Shown one piece after another: positions 52,883 through 61,039 of a stretch of 64,000 nucleotides of DNA (positions within the stretch are counted from its first letter, which is position 1; each line of letters opens with the position of its first letter). Both the position numbers and the translations under genes were made by a program. The notes under the pieces are model-generated. The model was not told the origin of the DNA, searched no databases, and saw only the letters and a list, made by a program, of their open reading frames with translations. The stretch covers positions 45,361-109,360 of the forward strand of contig JARWZO010000032.1 in NCBI GenBank assembly GCA_029866325.1. The letters are read 5' to 3'. The DNA comes from Fluviicola sp. GTDB taxonomy: Bacteria; Bacteroidota; Bacteroidia; Flavobacteriales_D; Crocinitomicaceae.

Positions 52883-53698
52883 TCACTTCTCCAAAATCTC
52901 GATCTCCACTCTTCTATGTCGTGGATCAAACAAATCCTTCTTGTATTTCGGGTGCGGACTTTTATTGCTATAACCTTTAAACGTCAGACGTTTGTCCGAA
53001 ATGCCGTTTCGTACTAAATAGGTGTAAATCTTTTGCGCGCGTTTCACCGATAAATCCATTGCCGGAGCACAACAGACATGGCCTTTGATGTGAATGCGCA
53101 TCTCAGGATTTTTCTGCATTACAGCAAGCAATTGCTCGAGCTCGGCGTAAGATTCGGGCATCAGGATCGTTTCATTGATCTCGAAGAGAATATTGTTCAT
53201 CACAAACACATCTCCTTTGGCCATCGCGCTATCCGGACTAAAATTGCGTGGCATTACCACTTCGACTTTCGCAGGTTCATCTGCATTGGCTGTTCCCGAA
53301 ATGGTAGCTGTAGGATTGGGTCTGGTGCTTCCTCGTTTAGCCATGAATTTCACTTCCACACAGCGTTCCTTTTCCGATTGATAATTGGCAAGATCGGCTT
53401 TTGTTTCACCAAGAATGGATGTCTTGCCCGTTTTGAAATAACGTTGTTTTGCAACGAGGTCTTTCACGGCTTTGAGTCGGAAGTCGGCCAGATCGTGATT
53501 GTACGATGCGTCTCCGGTGGTATCCGTTTTTGCAGTAAGTGTTACTACCGGATTCCAGCGTGTGGTATCGATTTTCAAGAATGGATTGACCTTCGATTTG
53601 GGAACATAAGATCCGTGATTAAAGTAAATCTTTACAATAGTATCGCGCTGCGAAAATGCAGTGAAACACCAAAACAGCAGGAAAAAGGAGAGACGCAT
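52883..53698 (-). CDS. OmpA-domain outer-membrane/peptidoglycan-associated protein
   Basis: A 271-residue protein with signal peptide MRLSFFLLFWCFTAFS. Residues about 20-120 contain an OmpA-like half with 'IYFNHGSYVPKSKV' and 'KTDTTGDASYNHDLADFRLK'. The C-terminal OmpA domain (about 165-271) has 'NNILFEINETILMPESYAEL', 'MRIHIKGHVCCAPAMDLSVK', 'RAQKIYTYLVRNGI' and 'HRRVEIEILEK'. It should bind peptidoglycan. Two OmpA-type modules in one protein are unusual but seen. The last codons are duplicated at 52498-52545 beyond the decayed toxin-antitoxin module. Confidence 0.88.
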   Translation of the reverse strand: MRLSFFLLFWCFTAFSQRDTIVKIYFNHGSYVPKSKVNPFLKIDTTRWNPVVTLTAKTDTTGDASYNHDLADFRLKAVKDLVAKQRYFKTGKTSILGETKADLANYQSEKERCVEVKFMAKRGSTRPNPTATISGTANADEPAKVEVVMPRNFSPDSAMAKGDVFVMNNILFEINETILMPESYAELEQLLAVMQKNPEMRIHIKGHVCCAPAMDLSVKRAQKIYTYLVRNGISDKRLTFKGYSNKSPHPKYKKDLFDPRHRRVEIEILEK

Positions 53699-53793
53699 GT
53701 TGTATGGGTTTAGTTCAAATATACTGGAATGAAAGAATAATAGCGATATAACTTAAAAAAGAGAGTCGGTTACGAATGATGAGCAGTCAATTG

Positions 53794-54039
53794 TTCAACA
53801 CAAAGGCACACAGAAAAGGGATGAGTTTGACTTGTTAATAGAACACAAAGGGATTTCGGGAGAATGAAAGACATGTGTAGAAAAGTTGAGAGTCAACTTT
53901 ACAAAAAAATGAACCATACTTGTTAAGATCGCATAGGTGATCTGCCGGAATCCCTTTGTGAACTTAACACATCCATCCTTCAAAAAAACTTTGCTCCTTC
54001 GCTAAAGCTTCGGTGAAAGCGTTGTGCCTTTGTGTTGAA
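53794..54039. repeat. 246-bp element with 17-bp perfect terminal inverted repeats
   Basis: TTCAACACAAAGGCACA (53794-53810) is the exact reverse complement of 54023-54039. A nested inverted pair, CACAAAGGGATTTCGG-like near 53844 and its complement near 53948, lies inside. There is no gene. It fills the 356-base gap between the OmpA and M1 peptidase genes. Confidence 0.7.
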
Positions 54040-54054
54040 TTTCGATAAGTCTTA

Positions 54055-56001
54055 TCAGGGCTTATAATGCAAGGTCTCATCCATGGAACCAACAGCCACC
54101 GGATGGTAATTTTTTCGTGCTTCTTTGTAAACAGCCAACGCCCATTGTAAATCTTCGCCTTTGGCAGCGTAAAATTCTTCATAGATCGGCCAGATAAACT
54201 TACGACGGCCGGTTTTCATTAGCATTTTTTTGATCTGCGGTCGAGGATCTTTGTAACCCGAACGAATGCTCAGGCAGAACCATTCGGTTGCAACTTCGGC
54301 ATTTCCCCAATTTTTAAAATCGAGTTTTTCATCGATCAAAGCCAAACGCGCCGGATCCATTTTCTTCGGTAACTGACGGATAAACACCTGCCATTCCTGC
54401 GGTGTATACTGATCTCTTGCCAAAGCCGGTTCACGTTTTTTTCCTTTCTTTTTCTTCGGTTGCTTGAAAATGTCTTTCCCTGCGGCAAACTGATCTGCTA
54501 AGTCTTGTATTTTTTCAAAGCGCGGTGATGTAATCGAAATACAGTTTTTCGGTAAGCCCGGTTCGTACAACCATGCGTCTACGTTAAACTTAATGTTATT
54601 GGGTTTGATCAATTTCTCTATTAGGTACTTTTTAAATTGCTCGGTGGTCAACGTTTGAAACTGATGGTCTTCAAAATAACCTTTTAGAAACTTGTCAAAA
54701 CGCCTTCTGCCAAAATCACGCTCTAATGTTTTTAAGAAAAATGCGCCTTTTACATAAGCAATGTCCGTCATTCCGTCGTCGGGATTTCTTCCGTTGAGGC
54801 TCAGTTTCAAATGGGTGTCTTCTTCCTGACCGTTTTTCATGAATTCGTCCAATTCAACTTCCAATTCCTGGAATTCAATCAACGCCAACATGTCAGCAGT
54901 TTCTTTTCCGTACAACTCTTCCATAATGCGGTTCTCGAAATAAACCGTAAAACCTTCGTTGAGCCAGAAATCGTCCCAAGTAGCATTGGTTACCAAGTTC
55001 CCCGACCATGAATGCGCTAACTCGTGCGCGATAACAGAAACAGCACTTCGGTCACCGGCTAATAGAGTAGGACTGGCAAACGTTAAGCGCGGATTTTCCA
55101 TTCCACCAAACGGAAACGAGTAAGGAAGAACAATGACATCGTATTGATCCCATTTATAAGGACCGTATAAGCTTTCGGCAGCGGTAATCATTTTGTTCAA
55201 ATCGACAAATTCCCACGCAGCTTTCCCAACCATTTCCGGTTCCGAATAAACACCGCAATTTTTGCCCAATGAGCGGTACTCCAAGTTTCCAACCGCCAAT
55301 GCAATCAGGTAAACAGGAATAGGTTGTCTCATTTCGAAGTGGTATTTACCGTCTTCGGAACGTTTTTTCGGATTGGAAGCACTCATCAATGCCATCAAAT
55401 CTTTCGGAACTGTTACATCGGCTGAATACGTAATACGATTGGCAGGGGTTCCTTGAACAGGAATCCAAGTACGTGTTAAAATAGCCTGACCTTGTGTGTA
55501 TAAATAAGGATGTTTTTTTCCGGCCGTAAGCGATGGATCCAACCAATCCAATGCGCCTGCGTCTTCGGTGGTTTTGTAATAAATATTGATGTATTGTGTG
55601 TTTTTGTCAATCTTGATGCTCAAGGGTTGACCAATAAATTCTTTCTTGGTGCCAATGATAAAATCGGTTTCTTTTTCATGACCTTTTTTACCAAGCGTTA
55701 CTTTTTGTATTTCCGGACCGTTTATGTCGAAAATAGCAGTGTCAGTATCTTTCAGATGTTCCATCGTATGGCGGGCAACGCCGTAAATGGTTTTGTTATC
55801 GAAATTCACATCCAACTCCAGATCAATATGTGTGGTACGAATCTGGTTGGTATTCGAAAACGAATGTGCGTCTTCAATTGATACATTTCCGGTAACATCG
55901 GCTTGGTTATCACCATCGGTAGAACCCTTCGTGGAATCGCACGAAGCAAAGAAGAAAAGAGATATGGTCGTGATGACCGTAATAAAGGAGAATTTGTTCA
56001 T
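54055..56001 (-). CDS. M1 family aminopeptidase lipoprotein (leukotriene A4 hydrolase-like)
   Basis: A 648-residue protein with a lipoprotein signal (TISLFFFASC, Cys20). The exopeptidase motif is 'FPFGGMENPRLTFASPTLL' (GxMEN type). The zinc site is HELAH at about residue 325 with the third ligand in 'FWLNEGFTVYFENRIME', spacing HExxH-x18-E. The C-terminal ~200 residues are helical, as in LTA4H-type enzymes ('PRPQIKKMLMKTGRRKF'). Removes N-terminal amino acids from peptides outside the cytoplasm. It is full length. Confidence 0.93.
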   Translation of the reverse strand: MNKFSFITVITTISLFFFASCDSTKGSTDGDNQADVTGNVSIEDAHSFSNTNQIRTTHIDLELDVNFDNKTIYGVARHTMEHLKDTDTAIFDINGPEIQKVTLGKKGHEKETDFIIGTKKEFIGQPLSIKIDKNTQYINIYYKTTEDAGALDWLDPSLTAGKKHPYLYTQGQAILTRTWIPVQGTPANRITYSADVTVPKDLMALMSASNPKKRSEDGKYHFEMRQPIPVYLIALAVGNLEYRSLGKNCGVYSEPEMVGKAAWEFVDLNKMITAAESLYGPYKWDQYDVIVLPYSFPFGGMENPRLTFASPTLLAGDRSAVSVIAHELAHSWSGNLVTNATWDDFWLNEGFTVYFENRIMEELYGKETADMLALIEFQELEVELDEFMKNGQEEDTHLKLSLNGRNPDDGMTDIAYVKGAFFLKTLERDFGRRRFDKFLKGYFEDHQFQTLTTEQFKKYLIEKLIKPNNIKFNVDAWLYEPGLPKNCISITSPRFEKIQDLADQFAAGKDIFKQPKKKKGKKREPALARDQYTPQEWQVFIRQLPKKMDPARLALIDEKLDFKNWGNAEVATEWFCLSIRSGYKDPRPQIKKMLMKTGRRKFIWPIYEEFYAAKGEDLQWALAVYKEARKNYHPVAVGSMDETLHYKP

Positions 56002-56040
56002 CAGTTGGTACTACTTGAATGTGCTAAGATAGTTTTTTCT

Positions 56041-56796
56041 TTAGGATTGCAGGTTGTCAGAAAGCTTCTTACGGTCTTTTTTGCTCAGATATCTGATCAC
56101 ATCAGCCGCGCCCATTAATCCGAAAAGCGCTGGCATATAACTCACTGTTCCATAGAAGGAACGCTTGAAATTGCTGCCGTCGGTCATTTTTAACGACTCC
56201 TTTTGCTGCAATTCGGAAGAGAAAACGCAACGCACACCTTTGAACTCCACATTTTTTTTCTTGAGTCGTTTTTTGACGTGATGCGCCAGTTGGCAATTGT
56301 GACTATTGGGTAGGTTGGTCACTTGAACACGACTTGGATCGGTTTTTCCGCCTGCCCCCAAATGTGAGATGATTTTAATCCGCAAACGTTTACAAGCAAT
56401 GATCCATTCCAGCTTCGGTGCCAGGCTGTCGATGCAATCCATCACATAATCGGGTTGGTATTCTTTTAGTAATTCCCAAACCCGTGTTGGAACTACAAAT
56501 TCCTCAACCACGTTTAGTGTAATATCAGGATTGATATCGCGGATTCGTTCCGCAAGAACTACAGCCTTGTTTCGTCCGATAGTAGAATCCAATGCGGTAA
56601 GTTGTCTGTTTTTATTGCTCGGATCAAATACATCGCCATCAATCAGTGTTATGGTTCCTACACCCGATCGGGCGATAAATTCACCTGCAAACGATCCGAT
56701 TCCACCCAAGCCAACAATCAGCACATGCGCCGATTTCAGTCGATCCATTTCTGTTTTTCCGAGAATTAACTCGGTACGTTCAAGCCAATTAGCCAT
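56041..56796 (-). CDS. tcdA: tRNA threonylcarbamoyladenosine dehydratase (TcdA/CsdL-like)
   Basis: A 251-residue E1-like enzyme converting t6A37 to its cyclic form in tRNAs. The ATP-binding motif is 'VLIVGLGGIGSFAGEFIARSG' region, followed by 'LIDGDVFDPSNKNRQLTA' and 'IGRNKAVVLAERIRDINPDI'. 'DYVMDCIDSLAPKLEWI' and 'SHLGAGGKTDPSRVQVTNLP' complete the TcdA pattern. The gene overlaps the TatD gene upstream by eight bases, so they are probably co-transcribed. Confidence 0.92.
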   Translation of the reverse strand: MANWLERTELILGKTEMDRLKSAHVLIVGLGGIGSFAGEFIARSGVGTITLIDGDVFDPSNKNRQLTALDSTIGRNKAVVLAERIRDINPDITLNVVEEFVVPTRVWELLKEYQPDYVMDCIDSLAPKLEWIIACKRLRIKIISHLGAGGKTDPSRVQVTNLPNSHNCQLAHHVKKRLKKKNVEFKGVRCVFSSELQQKESLKMTDGSNFKRSFYGTVSYMPALFGLMGAADVIRYLSKKDRKKLSDNLQS

Positions 56797-57457
56797 AGCG
56801 AAATACGCGCTTAAAATTTTGAAACAATTGTTCGATAATTGCCGGCAAAGGTAGTGATTTGAGTTCGGCCAATTTTTCGTAGAGCAAGATTAAATCTACA
56901 TCAGCATCATCTGTTTCCAAAAAAACGCGATGTATGGGCAATTGAGCGACGCATTCTTGCAGGGATTCATCAGTCAATAATGCTTTTCCGAAACTCAGAT
57001 TAGCGCCCAAATCAATGAACTTATCGGCCAGTTTTGTTTTCCGAAATCCGTGAATGATCCATTCAGGAGCACGAAAATCACGTTCCTTAAATAAAAGTTC
57101 CAACTCGTTCCATCTTCCAACGCAATGAATCACGATTGGGAGTTTGTTTTCTTCGGAAATCGGCATCAATAACCGAAACAGGTTGAGTTGTTCTTTGGTT
57201 GAAAGTGGCGATGTTTTATCCAAACCTGCTTCACCGATAGCCACACATTTTTTTCTTACTATTAATTCACGCACCTTTAAAAAATCTACTGATCCGTTTG
57301 TGGTCCATTCCATCGGGTGAAAAGCCAGCGAGTAGAATTGATTTTCGGTCAGTGAGGTTTTGGAAAATGAATCAAAATTCTGATAATCAACCGACAATAT
57401 ATCAATGCACTTGTTAGAATTGTAGCTATGTGTATGAATATTAACCGGAAGTGACAT
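56789..57457 (-). CDS. TatD family hydrolase
   Basis: A 222-residue metal-dependent hydrolase of the TatD group. 'VNIHTHSYNS' carries the HxH metal motif, 'CVAIGEAGLDKTSPLSTKEQ' the metal Glu region, 'PIVIHCVGRWNEL' the next His, 'EWIIHGFRKTK' another, and 'RVFLETDDAD' the final Asp. TatD proteins are 3'-exonuclease/deoxyribonuclease-like. The ATG at 57457 is used because a -7 box (57494-57501) lies upstream; ATG codons at 57487 and 57505 are too close to or overlap it. This start also gives the usual N-terminus. Confidence 0.88.
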   Translation of the reverse strand: MSLPVNIHTHSYNSNKCIDILSVDYQNFDSFSKTSLTENQFYSLAFHPMEWTTNGSVDFLKVRELIVRKKCVAIGEAGLDKTSPLSTKEQLNLFRLLMPISEENKLPIVIHCVGRWNELELLFKERDFRAPEWIIHGFRKTKLADKFIDLGANLSFGKALLTDESLQECVAQLPIHRVFLETDDADVDLILLYEKLAELKSLPLPAIIEQLFQNFKRVFRYG

Positions 57458-57493
57458 ATCTATTGGTCTTTTTGCAATTTCGTTCATTTTATA

Positions 57494-57501
57494 CAAACTT
57501 A
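57494..57501 (-). promoter_or_regulatory. -7 box for the TatD-tcdA operon
   Basis: On the minus strand TAAGTTTG fits TAnnTTTG and lies 37 bases upstream of the chosen ATG at 57457. Confidence 0.55.
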
Positions 57502-57565
57502 ACATCTCCGTTTGTTTATTGAGTTTATTTAAGCATATTTGTGCCCCATCAAAACTGAAATAAAA

Positions 57566-59350
57566 ATGGAAAATACACCCCAAAAAGGCCATCCGAAAGG
57601 ACTTTATTTGTTGTTTACCGTGGAAATGTGGGAGCGATTCTCCTACTACGGAATGCGTGCAATCTTCATATTGTACCTTACCAAAGCTTTATTGATTGAT
57701 GCAAAAGCAGCGGGTGGTATTTTCGGTACTTATACTTCATTGGTTTATTTGACTCCGCTTTTGGGTGGTTTTATTGCCGACCGCTACTGGGGAAATAGAC
57801 GAGCCATTCTTGTGGGTGGTATTTTGATGGCCATTGCACAGTTTTTGATGTTCTTCAGTGCAAGTATGTATGACCATACAGCCACAGCAATTCCTGTAAT
57901 GTATGTAGCACTTGGATTCCTGATCTTAGGAAACGGTTTCTTTAAACCGAATATTTCTTCAATGGTTGGGTCATTGTACCCGAAAGGTGATTCCAGAATT
58001 GACTCTGCATACACGATTTTTTACATGGGTATCAACGCAGGTGCGTTAGTAGCTCCATTGGTTTGTGGTGGATTTGGTGATACAGGTGCAGCCGCAGATT
58101 TTAAATACGGATTTTTGGCTGCAGGTATTGGTATGGTGGTAGGAACCATCATTATGGTAATGTACCAAGCCAGGTATTTGGTTACACCGGAAGGTGAGCC
58201 GATTGGTATGAAGCCTTCTTTCTATAGAAAAGAGCGTGCTAGCCAAGGGATTGAAGAAGAGCCACAAAAAGGATTGACTAAAATAGAACGAGATCGTATT
58301 ATTGCGATTTTCATTATTACCTCTTTTGTGATTGCCTTCTGGGCTGCTTTTGAGCAAGCCGGAGCTTCATTGACCATTTTTGCAGATCAGAATACAGATC
58401 GTGAAATTTTCGGAGCAACTGTTCCTGCATCGTTCTTTCAATCGATCAACCCAATTTTCATTGTAGCTTTTGCACCGTTGTTTTCAGTAATGTGGTCGGC
58501 GCTCAGTCGACGAAAAAGAGAGCCGAGTTCACCGATGAAAATGGTTTGGGGACTTGCGATACTAGCTTTGGGATATGTATTGATCGCCTTCTCGGTAAAA
58601 GGAATGGGAATGGAAGACAAAATCTCTATGTTCTTCCTCATCGGAATGTACTTCTTGCACACATGTGGTGAATTGGCTATTTCTCCGGTAGGTTTATCAG
58701 TAGTAAATAAACTTTCTCCAAAACGATTCGCCTCCATGATGATGGCGGTTTTCTTCCTTTCTTCGGTGGTGGGTAACTTCACAGCAGGATTGTTCTCAGG
58801 ATTGATTCCTCAGCCAATTGTGAAAGAAGTAATTGTTGCTAAAGATGGGGCAATGAGTAAAAAAGAATTGTTAGAGACTACGGCTATGCTGATGAATAAA
58901 TCGGAAAACCCGATGGAAGCTGCAGTTATTGGAGCCTATGAAGAACAATTAAAAGGCGAGGGTAAAAAGTTTAACCGTGAAAAAATGGACGCGGCAGATA
59001 CCCTTTATAAGAAACAAGCTACTTATGTTTCCGGCGATTTAGCTGAAGCGAAAAATGTGGTTTTTGCAGATAGAATGACATTTAAAGACAGTTTATCTGA
59101 GGTTTCATTGCAAGCTGACATTACAAAGAAATTCAATAAAAACAAAAATGTTATTGTTCGAAACATTACTGTTGATGGTGAGCACGTAGGAGCAATTGTT
59201 TTTGAAAATTCTGAAAATTCATTGTTCGGATTCAAGATTAATACACTTTATGCATTCTTTATCATCTTCATTTTTATGTCTGGAGCCACAAGTGTACTCT
59301 TGTTCTTACTGCACAAACGAGTAGAGAAATTGATGCACGGTATCCGATAA
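57566..59350 (+). CDS. POT-family proton-coupled peptide transporter 1
   Basis: A 594-residue major-facilitator protein. 'FTVEMWERFSYYGMRAIF' contains the ExxER proton-coupling motif of POT transporters, and 'FYMGINAGALVAPLVCGGFG' and 'GNGFFKPNISSMVGSLYP' are family blocks. It imports di- and tripeptides with protons. A soluble insert of about 125 residues separates the last two helices ('AKDGAMSKKELLETTAMLM', '..VRNITVDGEHVGAIVFEN'). The ATG at 57566 is chosen over an upstream ATG at 57539. First of three consecutive POT genes. Confidence 0.92.
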   Translation: MENTPQKGHPKGLYLLFTVEMWERFSYYGMRAIFILYLTKALLIDAKAAGGIFGTYTSLVYLTPLLGGFIADRYWGNRRAILVGGILMAIAQFLMFFSASMYDHTATAIPVMYVALGFLILGNGFFKPNISSMVGSLYPKGDSRIDSAYTIFYMGINAGALVAPLVCGGFGDTGAAADFKYGFLAAGIGMVVGTIIMVMYQARYLVTPEGEPIGMKPSFYRKERASQGIEEEPQKGLTKIERDRIIAIFIITSFVIAFWAAFEQAGASLTIFADQNTDREIFGATVPASFFQSINPIFIVAFAPLFSVMWSALSRRKREPSSPMKMVWGLAILALGYVLIAFSVKGMGMEDKISMFFLIGMYFLHTCGELAISPVGLSVVNKLSPKRFASMMMAVFFLSSVVGNFTAGLFSGLIPQPIVKEVIVAKDGAMSKKELLETTAMLMNKSENPMEAAVIGAYEEQLKGEGKKFNREKMDAADTLYKKQATYVSGDLAEAKNVVFADRMTFKDSLSEVSLQADITKKFNKNKNVIVRNITVDGEHVGAIVFENSENSLFGFKINTLYAFFIIFIFMSGATSVLLFLLHKRVEKLMHGIR

Positions 59351-59369
59351 CAAACCGCATTGAATTAGT

Positions 59370-59404
59370 CAAATCCTCTGGAATTTTTTTCAGAGGATTT
59401 TTTA
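59370..59404 (+). terminator. Rho-independent terminator between the first and second POT genes
   Basis: AAATCCTCTG (59371-59380) pairs with CAGAGGATTT (59391-59400) around a 10-base loop, followed by TTT. Confidence 0.85.
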
Positions 59405-59461
59405 TTTCTAAATTGTGTAGTTTTAGGAATCATTTTTGTTAAAACCGAATAAAGCTAAACT

Positions 59462-60973
59462 ATGAGCGATTCAATTATCGATTCACCGATTCAGGAGGGA
59501 AACAGTCTTGAGCAAATTCAAAATTTTTCAGGAAAATACCCGAAACAGTTATGGTATCTTTTTCTCACCGAAATGTGGGAACGGTTTTCCTTCTATGGAA
59601 TGCGGGGGATGCTTGCTGTATTTATGGTAAGTGAACTGATGTTTACCGAGAAAAATGCCAACCTAAAATATGGAGCAATTCAGGCATTTGTTTATGCCTT
59701 TACCTTCATCGGGGGATTGTTTGCTGATAAAATTTTAGGATTCAAAAAATCACTTTTTTGGGGTGGTGTATTGATGATTGTCGGAAGTTTTATTCTTGCT
59801 GCGGCTCCGAAGGACTTATTTTTCATCGGAATCAGTTTCACAGTGATTGGAACGGGTTTTTTTAAACCCAATATTTCAACCATGGTGGGAGCGCTTTACA
59901 AAGAAGGCGATGTGCGCAGAGATGCCGGATTCGGATTGTTTTACACCGGAATAAACATTGGTGCACTATTAGGAGGATTGCTTTGTGTTTGGATAGGAAA
60001 ATTCTATTCCTGGAATATCGCTTTTTCTCTTGCAGGATTCGTGATGATAATAGGTCTGATTACATTCTACTTCACCAAACATACCTTAGGACCAATTGGT
60101 GATTCACCATTATTACATTTAGAGCCTAAGAAGCGGAAATTACGCGAAGTGCTGGTATTTGTCGGATCAATTATCTGCATACCATTGATTCTAATCATGG
60201 TTCAGAATACAAAATACACCGATTTGTTCATGTATATAATAGGTCCGCTTACACTCATTTACCTGATTTATGAAATGACCAAGTTGAGCGCTGTAGAAAA
60301 CAAGCGTATGATTGCTGCACTTTTCTTCATCTTCTTTTCTGTTATTTTTTGGGCTTTTTTCGAACAAAGTGGGGGTTCGTTAAGCTTGTTTGCTCTGTAC
60401 AATCTCAATGATACGTTGGTTGGAATTGATGGCGTTGATCCGAATGTAGTCAATAACACAGCCAATTCGGTTTTCGTAATTGCGCTTAGTGCCTTTATTG
60501 GAATGTTATGGATTTGGATGAACAAGCGAAGACTTGAGCCGAATACAATGGTGAAGTTTGGATTAGGTTTCCTATTTCTTGCAGCGGCTTTTTATGTTTT
60601 CTATGCCGGAAGATTTTTTGCTGATGCAAGTGGTAAGTCCTCGTTGGATGTGTTCACCTTTGCTTATTTGATTATTACTGTCGGTGAATTGTGCCTTTCA
60701 CCAATCGGACTTTCTATCATGACCAAATTAGCACCTCAAAAATTATGGGGTGTTATGATGGGAATGTGGTTTTTGGCTTCAGCGTATGGTCAATATGTAG
60801 CTGGTATTTTAGGAGCAGGAATGGCTACGGTTGATGAAAAAGCCTCGCTCAATGATAAACTAACCTCTTATACCGATGGTTATTATCAATTGGCAATCTA
60901 TGCACTTATCTCGGGTGTAGTTATTATTGCTGTTTCCCCGTTGATTAAGAAACTTATGCAGGGAGTAAAATAA
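59462..60973 (+). CDS. POT-family proton-coupled peptide transporter 2
   Basis: A 503-residue POT/MFS protein with a cytoplasmic N-terminal extension of about 30 residues, 'FLTEMWERFSFYGMRGML' (ExxER), 'LFYTGINIGALLGGLLCVWI', 'GTGFFKPNISTMVGALYK' and 'AFFEQSGGSLSLFALYNLN'. It lacks the large extracytoplasmic insert of its upstream neighbour and is closest to the canonical 500-residue form. It is isolated by terminators on both sides, so it may be expressed separately. Confidence 0.93.
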   Translation: MSDSIIDSPIQEGNSLEQIQNFSGKYPKQLWYLFLTEMWERFSFYGMRGMLAVFMVSELMFTEKNANLKYGAIQAFVYAFTFIGGLFADKILGFKKSLFWGGVLMIVGSFILAAAPKDLFFIGISFTVIGTGFFKPNISTMVGALYKEGDVRRDAGFGLFYTGINIGALLGGLLCVWIGKFYSWNIAFSLAGFVMIIGLITFYFTKHTLGPIGDSPLLHLEPKKRKLREVLVFVGSIICIPLILIMVQNTKYTDLFMYIIGPLTLIYLIYEMTKLSAVENKRMIAALFFIFFSVIFWAFFEQSGGSLSLFALYNLNDTLVGIDGVDPNVVNNTANSVFVIALSAFIGMLWIWMNKRRLEPNTMVKFGLGFLFLAAAFYVFYAGRFFADASGKSSLDVFTFAYLIITVGELCLSPIGLSIMTKLAPQKLWGVMMGMWFLASAYGQYVAGILGAGMATVDEKASLNDKLTSYTDGYYQLAIYALISGVVIIAVSPLIKKLMQGVK

Positions 60974-60985
60974 CAAAAACGTTCT

Positions 60986-61030
60986 TATATTTGAGTCCCG
61001 CTCCGCATTAGGTAGAGCGGGACTTTTTAT
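60986..61030 (+). promoter_or_regulatory. Terminator hairpin positioned inside the next gene's leader
   Basis: TATATTTG (60986-60993) is a perfect -7 box. Immediately after it, AGTCCCGCTC (60994-61003) pairs with GAGCGGGACT (61015-61024), followed by TTTTTAT; the next ATG is at 61040. The same hairpin would end the second POT transcript and form the 5' leader of the third. Confidence 0.7.
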
Positions 61031-61039
61031 TTCAAGACT

